A stretch of 64,000 nucleotides of DNA from Ohtaekwangia sp036568665 (GTDB lineage: Bacteria > Bacteroidota > Bacteroidia > Cytophagales > Cyclobacteriaceae), in NCBI RefSeq assembly GCF_036568665.1, contig NZ_DATCSD010000370.1, forward strand, positions 15,461 to 79,460. Direction: 5' to 3'. The notes beneath the pieces were generated by a model, which saw only the letters and a program-made list of their open reading frames with translations, had not been told where the DNA came from and did no database searches. This document shows positions 9,007 to 16,755 of the stretch, one piece after another; within the stretch, counting starts at the first letter, position 1; the number at the start of each line of letters is the position of its first letter. Made by a program: the position numbers and the translations under genes.

Positions 9007-9390
9007 TGAAGTACTGGAAAAGTCGTTATTGAAAGGTAAGACTTTTTTAGTGTAGCTGAAAAAATACCCGTGGGTTTGAGCAAACAAAATGGAAACAATG
9101 TAGCTGCTGCTCTCTAAACGTTTTTTGAAAGAGATCGACTCATCGTCTTCTTCTTCTCGAATTTCGGTAACATCTATTGTGAAAACTTCCTTTTTCCGAT
9201 CGGATGAAGCTGACCGGATCATTAACGCGAGGCTTCTTTGCTCAGCATCGAAGATGGCTTGTGCTGGCGCACCAGGAAGTACTGCCGAAGAGTCGTGAAT
9301 ATAGTCTCCCTGCTTCTCAGCATGTAGTTGGCTAAATCCGGTTAGGTGGATGCCCAAAAGCAGAAAAACTCTAACTAGAAACTTCTTCAT
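8968..9390 (-). CDS. Hypothetical secreted protein
   Basis: About 140 residues from the chosen start at 9390 (MKKFLVRVFLLLGIHLTGFS), which gives a typical signal peptide ending near QLHA; the frame runs 15 codons further upstream. The mature part contains AQAIFDAEQRSLALMIRSAS and an acidic segment TEIREEEDDESISFKKRLES. I do not recognise a family. The composition is protein-like, and the signal peptide is the main reason to accept the gene. It is upstream of the efflux operon on the same strand but separated by about 180 bases, so it is probably transcribed independently. Confidence 0.55.
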   Translation of the reverse strand: MKKFLVRVFLLLGIHLTGFSQLHAEKQGDYIHDSSAVLPGAPAQAIFDAEQRSLALMIRSASSDRKKEVFTIDVTEIREEEDDESISFKKRLESSSYIVSILFAQTHGYFFSYTKKVLPFNNDFSSTSSNRYLILQVIRI

Positions 9391-9748
9391 CGAGTCGCGA
9401 ATGTATGTAAAGATGATTGTAAAGGCAAGCATCAAAAATGCAGGCGGATGTAATTAACGATTGCGATGGCATCTATTTACGCATCCTGATGTAAAAAAGT
9501 TTTTCAAACAAATGTATATAGCTGAAAAATGCTGCAAGGTAAATGAAAAGTAAGTATCTGAAGAATACGTTTATCAACAATTTATTACTCTATCATACAA
9601 CGTGATGGCTACCAGCGCAGTAAAATTACTCACCGGTAGCCTTGAAGTTTCTTAAGGAAATTTTAAGCACACCTATAGTAAGTGTGCATATAGTAAAGAA
9701 GTCATTTTGCTGCTATACTTCTCCCCTGGCCTGATGATATTATCCTTT
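9391..9748. other. Intergenic region with two hairpins, no gene seen
   Basis: I find no convincing coding sequence. Two inverted repeats are present: GGCTACC (9607-9613) with GGTAGCC (9635-9641), and GCACAC (9667-9672) with GTGTGC (9682-9687). Read on the minus strand the second is followed by an A/T-rich tract and could end the SRPBCC pair's transcript, but no strong T-run is present. Confidence 0.4.
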
Positions 9749-10228
9749 TTAATCTTTGACTTTTACCTGCCCTCCCACCTCCCTGGGAGTAGGTTTACCT
9801 TTACCTGTAGCCATCAGACTATATAAACTCTCCTGTATATATTGGCTCCACGCACCAGAGCAGGCATCATAACATTCAATGTTAGGCACTAAACCAACAT
9901 GCGTAAAGTCTACCTTGGTTTTGTTGCCAATCTCTGAGAGTTCAAAACTGATACGCGTGTTTGTCCATTCTTTTTTATCGCGAATAAAATTTAGCCTGCT
10001 GTCCGTTACCAGCCACACTACTTTCTTATCAGGTATAAACTCAATCAGTTTTTGGGTGGATACATGAACATCGCCAAAGCGAACCGTAAATTCATCATCC
10101 AGTTTTTGCGAACCGCCTTCGAAGTTCTCCGTCCACCATAGAGAAACATGATTAATACAGGCGAACGCTTCCTGCATAGAAGTATTCACTATAAAGCTTA
10201 TATGAAGATTCTGTGTTTTTGTTTCCAT
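9749..10228 (-). CDS. SRPBCC (AHSA1-like) protein, paralogue 1
   Basis: A 159-residue SRPBCC protein. Landmarks shared with its neighbour are FACINHVSLWWTENFEGGSQ, the KLIEFIPDKKVVWLVTDSRL strand and TRISFELSEIGNKTKVDFTH followed by a GLVP turn. The C-terminal helix includes WSQYIQESLYSLMATGKGKP. It starts 6 bases after the stop of the related gene at 10235, so the two form an operon and arose by tandem duplication. No signal peptide is present. The ligand is unknown; proteins of this branch are usually annotated only as an SRPBCC domain. Confidence 0.88.
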   Translation of the reverse strand: METKTQNLHISFIVNTSMQEAFACINHVSLWWTENFEGGSQKLDDEFTVRFGDVHVSTQKLIEFIPDKKVVWLVTDSRLNFIRDKKEWTNTRISFELSEIGNKTKVDFTHVGLVPNIECYDACSGAWSQYIQESLYSLMATGKGKPTPREVGGQVKVKD

Positions 10229-10234
10229 ACTATA

Positions 10235-10732
10235 TCAATGATTTTTATTGGTCAGGTATTCCTCTAACAACGCCTGGTTAAAGCCTCCTTCTTTAGGATT
10301 AGGCTCCCCCTTCCCGGTAGCGATCAGGTTACGCAAGCTGCTTTGTATATAATTTGTCCATGCATCGTGGCATATATCGTAGCACTCGTGAGACGGAACA
10401 AGACCATGATGGGTAAAGTGTATCTCGGTCTTGTTATCCTTACGTGATAGCTCGAAACTGATCTTTGTATTGATCCATTCGCTCTGGTCCTTCACAAAGT
10501 TGAAGTAGTTATCAACCACAAGCCATACCACTTTCTTATCCGGTATAACTTCTATCAATTTCATTCTGGCGATATGCACATCTTTGAAATGATAATGGAA
10601 CTCGTCATGAAGTTTGGTAGTGCCGCCTTCCACTTCTTCCGACCACCATCCTTGCACGTTGTTAATGGCACGAAAGGCTTCTGCCGGAGTTTGATCTACC
10701 AATATGCTGGTAGTAAAATCAGATGTTGTCAT
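10235..10732 (-). CDS. SRPBCC (AHSA1-like) protein, paralogue 2
   Basis: A 165-residue protein closely related to the downstream gene: the segments KLIEVIPDKKVVWLVVDNYF, NTKISFELSRKDNKTEIHFT and HHGLVPSHECYDICHDAW align with it almost residue for residue. It differs by a slightly longer charged C-terminus ending LTNKNH. It is the first gene of the pair and is divergent from the GlxA-type regulator at 10871, a plausible controller. A weak TAnnTTT-like element (complement of 10770-10777) lies upstream. Function beyond ligand-pocket fold is unknown. Confidence 0.88.
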   Translation of the reverse strand: MTTSDFTTSILVDQTPAEAFRAINNVQGWWSEEVEGGTTKLHDEFHYHFKDVHIARMKLIEVIPDKKVVWLVVDNYFNFVKDQSEWINTKISFELSRKDNKTEIHFTHHGLVPSHECYDICHDAWTNYIQSSLRNLIATGKGEPNPKEGGFNQALLEEYLTNKNH

Positions 10733-10825
10733 TCTTAATTATGGGTTTAGTTGTTGCACTTGTGTAGCGTAAAAGTAGAGTCTGAATAAGATTTTGGCCG
10801 GGTGCAAAATGGACTTTATAGCGGG

Positions 10826-10856
10826 TTGATTTGGACAACCGTATCGCGTAGCTTTC
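10826..10856 (+). promoter_or_regulatory. Probable promoter of the GlxA-type regulator
   Basis: TTG at 10826-10828, 20 bases, then TAGCTTTC at 10849-10856, one mismatch from the Bacteroidota -7 consensus TAnnTTTG. The start codon at 10871 follows 14 bases later, implying a very short leader. Confidence 0.4.
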
Positions 10857-10870
10857 GTTAAATTTTTGCT

Positions 10871-11851
10871 ATGAAAGACGTAATCATCCTGGCACCAAAA
10901 GGTAATATCAACCTAAGCAGTATAACCGGTTCGTTTCAGATACTGGCACGCGCCAATGATGTCTGGCAAAAGATGGGAAACCCCGCCAGGATAAAAGTAT
11001 ATATAGCCAGTTCTGAAACAGAGTTGAAACTGGATGCGGGCTTCTTCTCTATATATCCACTTGATATTAACGATATAAAAAAAGCAGATTTGGTTATTAT
11101 ACCTTCGCTCAATCACGATTACGACAACATCATTAAAAACAACCAGGATCTTATTGCATGGATTAACCGGCAGTATAAGAACGGTGCCGAAGTAGCGAGT
11201 ATATGTACCGGTGCATTTTTACTCGCAGCCACCGGTCTGCTGGAAGGCAAAGCCTGCTCCACGCATTGGAATGCTGCCAGTGATTTCAGACGGCTGTTCC
11301 CCAATGTAAATCTTCATGTTGATAAACTGATCACTGCCGAACCGGGTATATATACCAATGGTGGTGCCTACTCTTTCCTGAACCTCATTCTCTTCCTGGT
11401 TGAAAAATACTTCGACCGGCAGATCGCTATACTTTGCTCCAAAGTTTTTCAGATTGATATTGAGCGATCACTGCAATCGCCCTTCTCTATTTTTCAAATA
11501 CAGAAGAACCATGGAGATGAACTGGTCAGCAAAGCGCAAACCTATATTGAAGAAAACCTCACGGCAAAAATCTCCTTCGAAGAGCTGGCTTCGAAGCTGG
11601 CCATCAGCAGACGAAACTTCGACAGGCGTTTTATCAAGGCGACTGGTAATACTCCGGTAGAATATTTACAACGTGTAAAAGTAGAAGCAGCGAAGCGAAC
11701 ATTGGAAAAAGGCAGGAAGAGTATATTTGAAGTCATGAGCGAAGTAGGCTACTCAGACGATAAAGCTTTCCGGGAGATCTTTAAAAAGATAACCGGCCTG
11801 TCTCCCTTAGACTATCGGGCACGCTTTAACCAGGAACCGGTTTTAAATTAG
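10871..11851 (+). CDS. GlxA-family transcriptional regulator (DJ-1/PfpI + AraC HTH)
   Basis: A 326-residue two-domain regulator. Residues 1-190 form a DJ-1/PfpI-like glutamine-amidotransferase fold with the nucleophile-elbow region VASICTGAFLLAATGLLEGK and CSTHWNAASDFRRLFPNV, hallmarks of the GlxA/FtrA group. The C-terminal hundred residues are an AraC DNA-binding domain with both helix-turn-helices: FEELASKLAISRRNFDRRF and VMSEVGYSDDKAFREIFKKI, ending GLSPLDYRARF. The Cys at the elbow is present, though most members are thought to bind ligands, not catalyse. It is divergent from the SRPBCC pair and is followed 39 bases later by a Crp/Fnr gene with its own promoter. Confidence 0.92.
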   Translation: MKDVIILAPKGNINLSSITGSFQILARANDVWQKMGNPARIKVYIASSETELKLDAGFFSIYPLDINDIKKADLVIIPSLNHDYDNIIKNNQDLIAWINRQYKNGAEVASICTGAFLLAATGLLEGKACSTHWNAASDFRRLFPNVNLHVDKLITAEPGIYTNGGAYSFLNLILFLVEKYFDRQIAILCSKVFQIDIERSLQSPFSIFQIQKNHGDELVSKAQTYIEENLTAKISFEELASKLAISRRNFDRRFIKATGNTPVEYLQRVKVEAAKRTLEKGRKSIFEVMSEVGYSDDKAFREIFKKITGLSPLDYRARFNQEPVLN

Positions 11852-11872
11852 CATAACGATCATGTAGCTTTG
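11841..11872 (+). promoter_or_regulatory. Promoter of the Crp/Fnr-family gene
   Basis: TTTT at 11841-11844, a 20-base spacer, then TAGCTTTG at 11865-11872, an exact match to the Bacteroidota -7 element TAnnTTTG. The chosen start codon at 11891 lies 18 bases downstream. The -33 part overlaps the end of the preceding regulator gene. Confidence 0.6.
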
Positions 11873-11890
11873 CTAACATTTACTTCAGCT

Positions 11891-12460
11891 ATGCAGTCAA
11901 AAGAGATTCTGAAAAACCATGTATCAAAAATGGTTTCACTTACAGAGGACGAGTTCGATCATTTCTTTTCGCATTTCAAGCATCAAACTTTTAAAAAAGC
12001 ACAGACTTTAATTTCAGCAGGCGATCCAGTTGAATGCGAATACTTTGTATTGAGCGGATGCCTGAAAACATTTTTTATTAACGATGAACTGAAGATGTAT
12101 ATCCTACAGTTTGCTATGCCATCGTGGTGGGCTTCCGATTACAACGCATTATACAATAAAAGTAAAGCAACCGTTAGTCTCGATTGTATTACCGATGCAG
12201 AAGTATTGGTACTGACCAATGACGACCGTGAAAAAATCTGTAACGATATACATAAGGCCGAACACTTCTTTCGGTGGAGAACCAACAAAGGTTATGTAGC
12301 ATTACAAAAGCGTTTACTCTCGGTAATGAACAGCAACGTAAAGCAACGGTACGATGAGCTTATGACCCAGTATCCAGAGCTATATAATATAGTGCCCAAG
12401 CAATTGATAGCCGCATACCTGGGTGTATCACGGGAAACGTTGAGCCGCCTTCACCCCTGA
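11891..12460 (+). CDS. Crp/Fnr-family transcriptional regulator
   Basis: A 189-residue regulator. I chose the start at 11891 (MQSKEILKNHVSKM) because a consensus promoter ends at 11872; seven upstream in-frame codons lie within the promoter. An N-terminal cyclic-nucleotide-binding-type beta roll (residues about 20-115, ISAGDPVECEYFVLSGCLKT) is followed by a dimer helix and a C-terminal winged helix. The recognition helix GVSRETLSRLHP carries Arg-Glu-x3-Arg at the positions that read GTGA in E. coli CRP (SRETVGR). The protein stops right after this helix, short of the usual wing, as in many Bacteroidota members. The effector is unknown; no cysteines suggest an iron-sulphur cluster. Two CRP-type palindromes follow immediately. 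Confidence 0.9.
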   Translation: MQSKEILKNHVSKMVSLTEDEFDHFFSHFKHQTFKKAQTLISAGDPVECEYFVLSGCLKTFFINDELKMYILQFAMPSWWASDYNALYNKSKATVSLDCITDAEVLVLTNDDREKICNDIHKAEHFFRWRTNKGYVALQKRLLSVMNSNVKQRYDELMTQYPELYNIVPKQLIAAYLGVSRETLSRLHP

Positions 12461-12464
12461 ACTT

Positions 12465-12480
12465 TGTGATGCAGATCACA
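12465..12480. promoter_or_regulatory. CRP-type operator, site I
   Basis: A perfect dyad TGTGATGCAGATCACA, i.e. TGTGA-N6-TCACA with inner core GTGAT-N4-ATCAC. It lies 4 bases after the Crp/Fnr stop codon and upstream of yceI. Its half-site is the one predicted from the regulator's recognition helix. Confidence 0.75.
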
Positions 12481-12501
12481 TAATAACGTTCTTCTATACA
12501 A

Positions 12502-12517
12502 TGTGATCTACATCACG
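12502..12517. promoter_or_regulatory. CRP-type operator, site II
   Basis: TGTGATCTACATCACG shares the GTGAT-N4-ATCAC core with site I, 37 bases away centre to centre. A -7-like element TTGCTTTG (12540-12547, one mismatch from TAnnTTTG) lies downstream. Site II would be centred about 42 bases before the resulting transcription start, the class II activator position. This suggests activation of the yceI operon. Confidence 0.7.
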
Positions 12518-12573
12518 CGATATCCGCGCCTCTTGTGACTTGCTTTGTGTCGTAATTAAAACACACAAAGAAC

Positions 12574-13125
12574 ATGGAAACACAAAAATTTCAGATCATT
12601 TCCGCACAAAGTAAAATTGACTGGGTCGGAAGAAAAGTAACCGGTGCGCACAACGGAACTATCGACATCAAGAAGGGCGACATCGAGGTTGTTAACGGAA
12701 AAGTTACCGGTGGCAATTTCATTATCGACACAACATCCATTGTAATTCTTGATATTGCCGATCCTGCTACCAACGCGCAGTTCGCAGGCCATCTTGCTTC
12801 AGAAGATTTCTTTGCTTCTGAAAAATTTCCCGAAGCATACTTCAATATCACATCCATTACATTGGCTGATGCAGAGCAGTATGAAGTAAAAGGTGATCTT
12901 ACTATACGCGGCATCACCAACACCATCAAGTTCATAGCAACTGTAAATGTAAAAGACAATATACTCACCGTAAGTGGCGAAGCGGTTGTTGACAGAACGA
13001 AATACGACATGAAGTTTCGTTCCGGTAACTTCTTTACCAACCTGGGCGACACGCTCATCTACAACGAATTTGAACTTGATATTCACCTTACTGCAAAAGC
13101 TGTAACAGCCGCGATAGCAGCATAA
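12574..13125 (+). CDS. YceI-family lipid-binding protein
   Basis: A 183-residue YceI protein; the family folds as a lipocalin-like barrel binding polyisoprenoids or other long lipids. Family signatures are KIDWVGRKVTGAHNGTIDIK near the N-terminus, HLASEDFFASEKFPEAYFNI in the middle and GDLTIRGITNTIKF after it. Most YceI proteins are secreted, but this one lacks a signal peptide (METQKFQIISAQ), so it is probably cytoplasmic. It is the first gene after two CRP-type operators and starts a closely spaced operon with a tautomerase and an SDR. A role in quinone or lipid stress is inferred from context only. Confidence 0.92.
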   Translation: METQKFQIISAQSKIDWVGRKVTGAHNGTIDIKKGDIEVVNGKVTGGNFIIDTTSIVILDIADPATNAQFAGHLASEDFFASEKFPEAYFNITSITLADAEQYEVKGDLTIRGITNTIKFIATVNVKDNILTVSGEAVVDRTKYDMKFRSGNFFTNLGDTLIYNEFELDIHLTAKAVTAAIAA

Positions 13126-13137
13126 CCACGCACGTGT

Positions 13138-13356
13138 ATGCCATACATTAAAATTGAAGTAACACGCGAAGGTGTTACACGCAAACAAAAACAGGAAATC
13201 ATCAAAGGTGTAACCGACCTGATGACACACGTACTGAACAAGGATCCACACTTGACACATGTAGTGATACAGGAAGTTGACCTGGATGACTGGGGCTACG
13301 CAGGCGAACAGGTTTCTGTGCTCCGCGAAAAAGGAATAACTGCCGATAAAAAGTAA
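13138..13356 (+). CDS. 4-oxalocrotonate tautomerase-family enzyme
   Basis: A 72-residue tautomerase. Removal of the initiator Met exposes Pro-1 (MPYIKIEVTREGVTRKQKQE), the catalytic base of this superfamily. Length and the beta-alpha-beta pattern (IIKGVTDLMTHVLNKDPHLT, then VVIQEVDLDDWGYAGEQV) fit a 4-OT monomer that forms hexamers or similar. The substrate is unknown; relatives isomerise enol/keto acids or dehalogenate. It sits 12 bases after yceI and 4 bases before the SDR gene. Confidence 0.92.
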   Translation: MPYIKIEVTREGVTRKQKQEIIKGVTDLMTHVLNKDPHLTHVVIQEVDLDDWGYAGEQVSVLREKGITADKK

Positions 13357-13360
13357 TCGT

Positions 13361-14104
13361 ATGAAAAAGCAGACTATCATTGTAACAGGCGCATCATCCG
13401 GTATAGGGAAAAGCGTAGCGAAGTACTTCCTGGAAAGAGGCGACAATGTGGTGATCAACTCCCTCACGCACGACAAGCTTCTGCAAACCTATAACGAGCT
13501 TGCACCGAAGGAAAATATAGCGATGGTAAGTGGCGATGTGCGCCATAAACAAACAGGTGAGCAATTACTCGCTGCCGCGCTGGAAAAATTTGGATCAGCC
13601 GATGTATTGATCAATAATGCCGGTATATTTGATACAAAGCCTTTCCTGGAAGTGGATGAAAACTACCTCGACAGGTTTCTGAATACAAATCTGAAAGGCA
13701 CATTCTTTACAACCCAAGCCTTTATTCCGCAAATGCTGAAACAGAAGGAAGGTGTAGTAATAAATATAGGGACGCCCATCGTAAACCATGCTTTCGGAGG
13801 CTTCCCCACTACGGCACCACTTTCCAGCAAAGGCGCTATACATTCACTCACACTTCAACTGGCTGCAGAATTTGGCAGACACAACATACGGGTAAACACA
13901 GTGGCACCCGGTACAATCCGAACACCGATGCATGAAGTGAACGGAGAAGATGTTTCGTATAAGAGCGCAGGTCTAACGCTGCTCAATCGCGTTGGTGAAG
14001 CCGAACATATAGCGCAGATGGTATATACCGTTGCCAAGAATGATTTTATAACAGGTACAATCATCAACGTTGATGGAGGCATGATGGCAGGTCGTAATCT
14101 ATAA
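13361..14104 (+). CDS. SDR-family protein with atypical active site
   Basis: A 247-residue short-chain dehydrogenase/reductase. The cofactor motif TGASSGIGKSVAKYF (residues 8-22) and NNAGIF are intact, and the C-terminal VDGGMM ending is classical. The usual catalytic Tyr-x3-Lys is altered: the region reads TTAPLSSKGAIHSLTLQLA, with Pro four residues before the Lys. The expected Ser of the triad is also not evident (NIGTPIVNHAFGG). A subset of SDRs shows this pattern, so it may bind NAD(P) with changed chemistry or none. It is in the yceI-tautomerase operon, 4 bases after the tautomerase. Confidence 0.9.
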   Translation: MKKQTIIVTGASSGIGKSVAKYFLERGDNVVINSLTHDKLLQTYNELAPKENIAMVSGDVRHKQTGEQLLAAALEKFGSADVLINNAGIFDTKPFLEVDENYLDRFLNTNLKGTFFTTQAFIPQMLKQKEGVVINIGTPIVNHAFGGFPTTAPLSSKGAIHSLTLQLAAEFGRHNIRVNTVAPGTIRTPMHEVNGEDVSYKSAGLTLLNRVGEAEHIAQMVYTVAKNDFITGTIINVDGGMMAGRNL

Positions 14105-14122
14105 CACGTAAAGATACCGATC

Positions 14123-14602
14123 ATGAATCTTTTAATAATGATACTCCTGACCTTGACTGGTACAGGAGTATCAAACCAAAACACAATCGATCAAAGTATA
14201 TTTCCTAAACATGTAAGCATTATGGAAACTTCAAAAGAGGACAGCCTGCTTATACGCCAGGCGTTGGAAAATTATTATTTCAAAGGCATCTACGAAGGTG
14301 ATACCTCGCTGCTTGATAAAATATACTATAAAGGCACACTGCTCTTTGGGGATGTAAAGGGCAAGCCCTATGCGAAGACACTGGAAGAATATATAACCGG
14401 TGTGCAGAACCGCCAGAGTCCAAAAGAATCCGGAAAACCTTTTAAAGGTGAAATTTTATCTGTACATATTGTAAACTCAATTGCTGTAGCAGAAGTGAAA
14501 GTAAAGATGTACGACTTTCACTATCATGAGTTTCTCTCGTTTCATAAGATAAACGGAACATGGCTGATCGTGAATAAAATGATCAGCGATACTTCCAATT
14601 AA
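14123..14602 (+). CDS. NTF2-like / putative lumazine-binding family protein
   Basis: A 159-residue protein whose body, from Met-34 (METSKEDSLLIRQALENYYF), matches the lumazine-binding/SnoaL-like NTF2 fold: helix, GIYEGDTSLLDKIYYKGTLL, EEYITGVQNRQ, then the sheet IAVAEVKVKMYDFHYHEFLS and GTWLIVNKM. The first 33 residues (MNLLIMILLTLTGTGVSNQ) look like a signal peptide, so I keep the upstream start and predict export; the internal start at 14222 would give a cytoplasmic form. These proteins are small ligand pockets or steroid-isomerase-like enzymes. It sits 18 bases after the SDR gene. Confidence 0.8.
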   Translation: MNLLIMILLTLTGTGVSNQNTIDQSIFPKHVSIMETSKEDSLLIRQALENYYFKGIYEGDTSLLDKIYYKGTLLFGDVKGKPYAKTLEEYITGVQNRQSPKESGKPFKGEILSVHIVNSIAVAEVKVKMYDFHYHEFLSFHKINGTWLIVNKMISDTSN

Positions 14603-14626
14603 TTCACCCCTCATCTATTACTGTGT

Positions 14627-15697
14627 ATGTGGAACCAAACAAGAATTTCAAAATTACTCCATGTAGATTACCCTATACTGCAAGGGCCATTCGGTGGTAA
14701 TCTTTCTTCCGTGGCATTGGTAACAACCGTCTCCAATGCCGGTGGGCTCGGAGGCTATGGCGCATATACCTTGTCGCCACAGGAAATTGTCAGCGTACAT
14801 AACCAGATACGATCGCAGACCAATAAACCCTATAATCTGAACCTCTGGGTTTCCGATACCGATGCTATCAATGGAACGGTGAACGATGAGGCATTTCAGC
14901 AAACTGCTGCGTTGTATAAACCTTACTTCGATGAAGCTGGTATTCCTCTTCCTGCCAAACCACAACCCTTTCAATCGAGGTTTGAAAATCAGTTGCAGGT
15001 TGTACTCGATCTGAAACCGGAAGTATTCAGTTTTATGTTCGGCACGTTGTCGCCCGACATAATGGAGCAATTGAAAAAGCGCAATATAAAAACCATCGGT
15101 GCAGCCACTACACTTGATGAAGCTATAGCGCTGGAAGCAACCGGTGTTGATGCCATCATTGCATCAGGCTTTGAAGCCGGTGGTCATCGCCCTTCTTTCA
15201 TGGCTTCAGCTGAAAGTTCTGTTACCGGCACATTTGTATTGGTGCAGTTGATAAAAGAGAAAATAAAAACACCTGTTATTGCAGCCGGAGGTATTGCTAC
15301 CGGCAAAGGTATAGCAGCCGCATTTACATTGGGAGCAGAAGCCGCACAGATAGGCACGGCATTTCTGGCGTGTGACGAATCTAACGCACCGGCTATACAT
15401 CGCAAGATGTTATTTACCGATGCGAGTAAATATACCACCCTGTCGCGCGCATTTACCGGCAGGCTGGGGCGTGGTATAACAAGTCGTATAGCAAAAGACT
15501 TGTTACACCAGGAGGATAAAATTCTTCCGTTCCCACTCCAGACACAATTTATGTCGCCACTAAGAACGGCTGCGCTGGAAAAAGAAAAATGGGATATGGT
15601 TTTGTTTTGGGGAGGACAGATCTCTCCTATCCTTAAACATACCAAGGCAAAAGAATTAATGCATGCATTGATCGAAGAGACAACGGCTATTCTGTAA
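14627..15697 (+). CDS. Nitronate monooxygenase (2-nitropropane dioxygenase family)
   Basis: A 356-residue FMN-dependent TIM-barrel enzyme. DYPILQGPFGG near the N-terminus and SNAGGLGGYGAY are characteristic; the presumed catalytic His lies in SGFEAGGHRPSF (near residue 187). The phosphate-binding part is VIAAGGIATGKGIAAAFTLG, followed by AEAAQIGTAFLACDES. The family oxidises nitronates such as propionate-3-nitronate to carbonyl compounds, a detoxification reaction. It is 24 bases downstream of the NTF2-like gene and is probably the fifth gene of the yceI operon. Confidence 0.92.
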   Translation: MWNQTRISKLLHVDYPILQGPFGGNLSSVALVTTVSNAGGLGGYGAYTLSPQEIVSVHNQIRSQTNKPYNLNLWVSDTDAINGTVNDEAFQQTAALYKPYFDEAGIPLPAKPQPFQSRFENQLQVVLDLKPEVFSFMFGTLSPDIMEQLKKRNIKTIGAATTLDEAIALEATGVDAIIASGFEAGGHRPSFMASAESSVTGTFVLVQLIKEKIKTPVIAAGGIATGKGIAAAFTLGAEAAQIGTAFLACDESNAPAIHRKMLFTDASKYTTLSRAFTGRLGRGITSRIAKDLLHQEDKILPFPLQTQFMSPLRTAALEKEKWDMVLFWGGQISPILKHTKAKELMHALIEETTAIL

Positions 15698-15769
15698 GCC
15701 GCAATCTTCTGATCAATGTAAAATATAGTATATACAAGAGGCTCTACATTCACCCAAAGAAACATTTTT

Positions 15770-16612
15770 ATGAGCAGTAATAAAGTCTGGTTTGTTACGG
15801 GCGCATCACAGGGATTGGGATTAATACTCGTAAAGAAATTACTCAGCAAAGGCCATCGCGTAGCGGCCACTTCGCGTACAGCCAGTACGTTGAAACAGGC
15901 CGTTGGTATTCATTCAGAAAATTTTCTACCACTGGCTGTTGATCTGCATAATGTTGACAGCATTGAACATGCCGTGCAGCAAACGCTCCATACATTCGGA
16001 AGAATTGATGTTGTAGTAAACAATGCAGGCTATGGTATGTCGGGCACGCTGGAAGAGATCGATGACGTTGCCATTCAAAGTATATTTACTGTAAATGTGC
16101 TGGCCACGATTCACGTTACCAAAACCATTCTGCCCTACTTACGCAAGCAACGCTCGGGGTATATTATCAACCTCTCATCAGTAGCCGGATTTTCCGGTGC
16201 ACCCGGATGGTCTATATATTCAGCAACAAAGGCGGCTGTTACAGCATTTTCGGAAGTGTTGGCGGCTGATGTAAAGGAGTTCGGTATATATGTAACGGCT
16301 GTACAGCCTTCAGGCTTCCGTACGGGTTTTCTCTCGCAGCAGTCGCTGGCTGTAAAAGATGTACAGATAGAAGGCTATCAGGCTGTAAAAGATACACAAT
16401 CAAAATATCTTGCCATGAACGACAAACAACAGGGCGATCCGGATAAAGCAGCTGAGATCATGATCGACCTGTCAGAAACGGTACCCCCACCGTTGCATTT
16501 GTTTCTGGGTAAAGATGCCTACACACGCGCGAACATCAAGATCGAACAACTCGCTAAAGAAGTGAATGATTGGAAAGCTGTAACAACAAGTGCCGATTTT
16601 CAGGATTCATAA
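15770..16612 (+). CDS. SDR-family oxidoreductase (canonical active site)
   Basis: A 280-residue classical short-chain dehydrogenase with TGASQGLGL (residues 10-18), NNAGYGMSGTLEEI, the Ser-Ser pair in INLSSVAGFSGAPGW and the catalytic YSATK. It belongs to the group with a longer C-terminal part (PPPLHLFLGKDAYTRANIKI). The substrate is unknown. Unlike the SDR at 13361 its catalytic residues are complete. A 72-base gap from the monooxygenase gene allows readthrough or a separate promoter. Confidence 0.93.
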   Translation: MSSNKVWFVTGASQGLGLILVKKLLSKGHRVAATSRTASTLKQAVGIHSENFLPLAVDLHNVDSIEHAVQQTLHTFGRIDVVVNNAGYGMSGTLEEIDDVAIQSIFTVNVLATIHVTKTILPYLRKQRSGYIINLSSVAGFSGAPGWSIYSATKAAVTAFSEVLAADVKEFGIYVTAVQPSGFRTGFLSQQSLAVKDVQIEGYQAVKDTQSKYLAMNDKQQGDPDKAAEIMIDLSETVPPPLHLFLGKDAYTRANIKIEQLAKEVNDWKAVTTSADFQDS

Positions 16613-16755
16613 CGAAGTATCTAACATACTGATAATCTGTTGTGATCTGTTCTATCTAAAAAAATAGGTTGGTATACTGAGAAAAGTGAAATTCCCTGAC
16701 AGAGGTTGATTGAAATAATTTGGTAAATTACCTGTCAACAAACCCAGATTATTTC

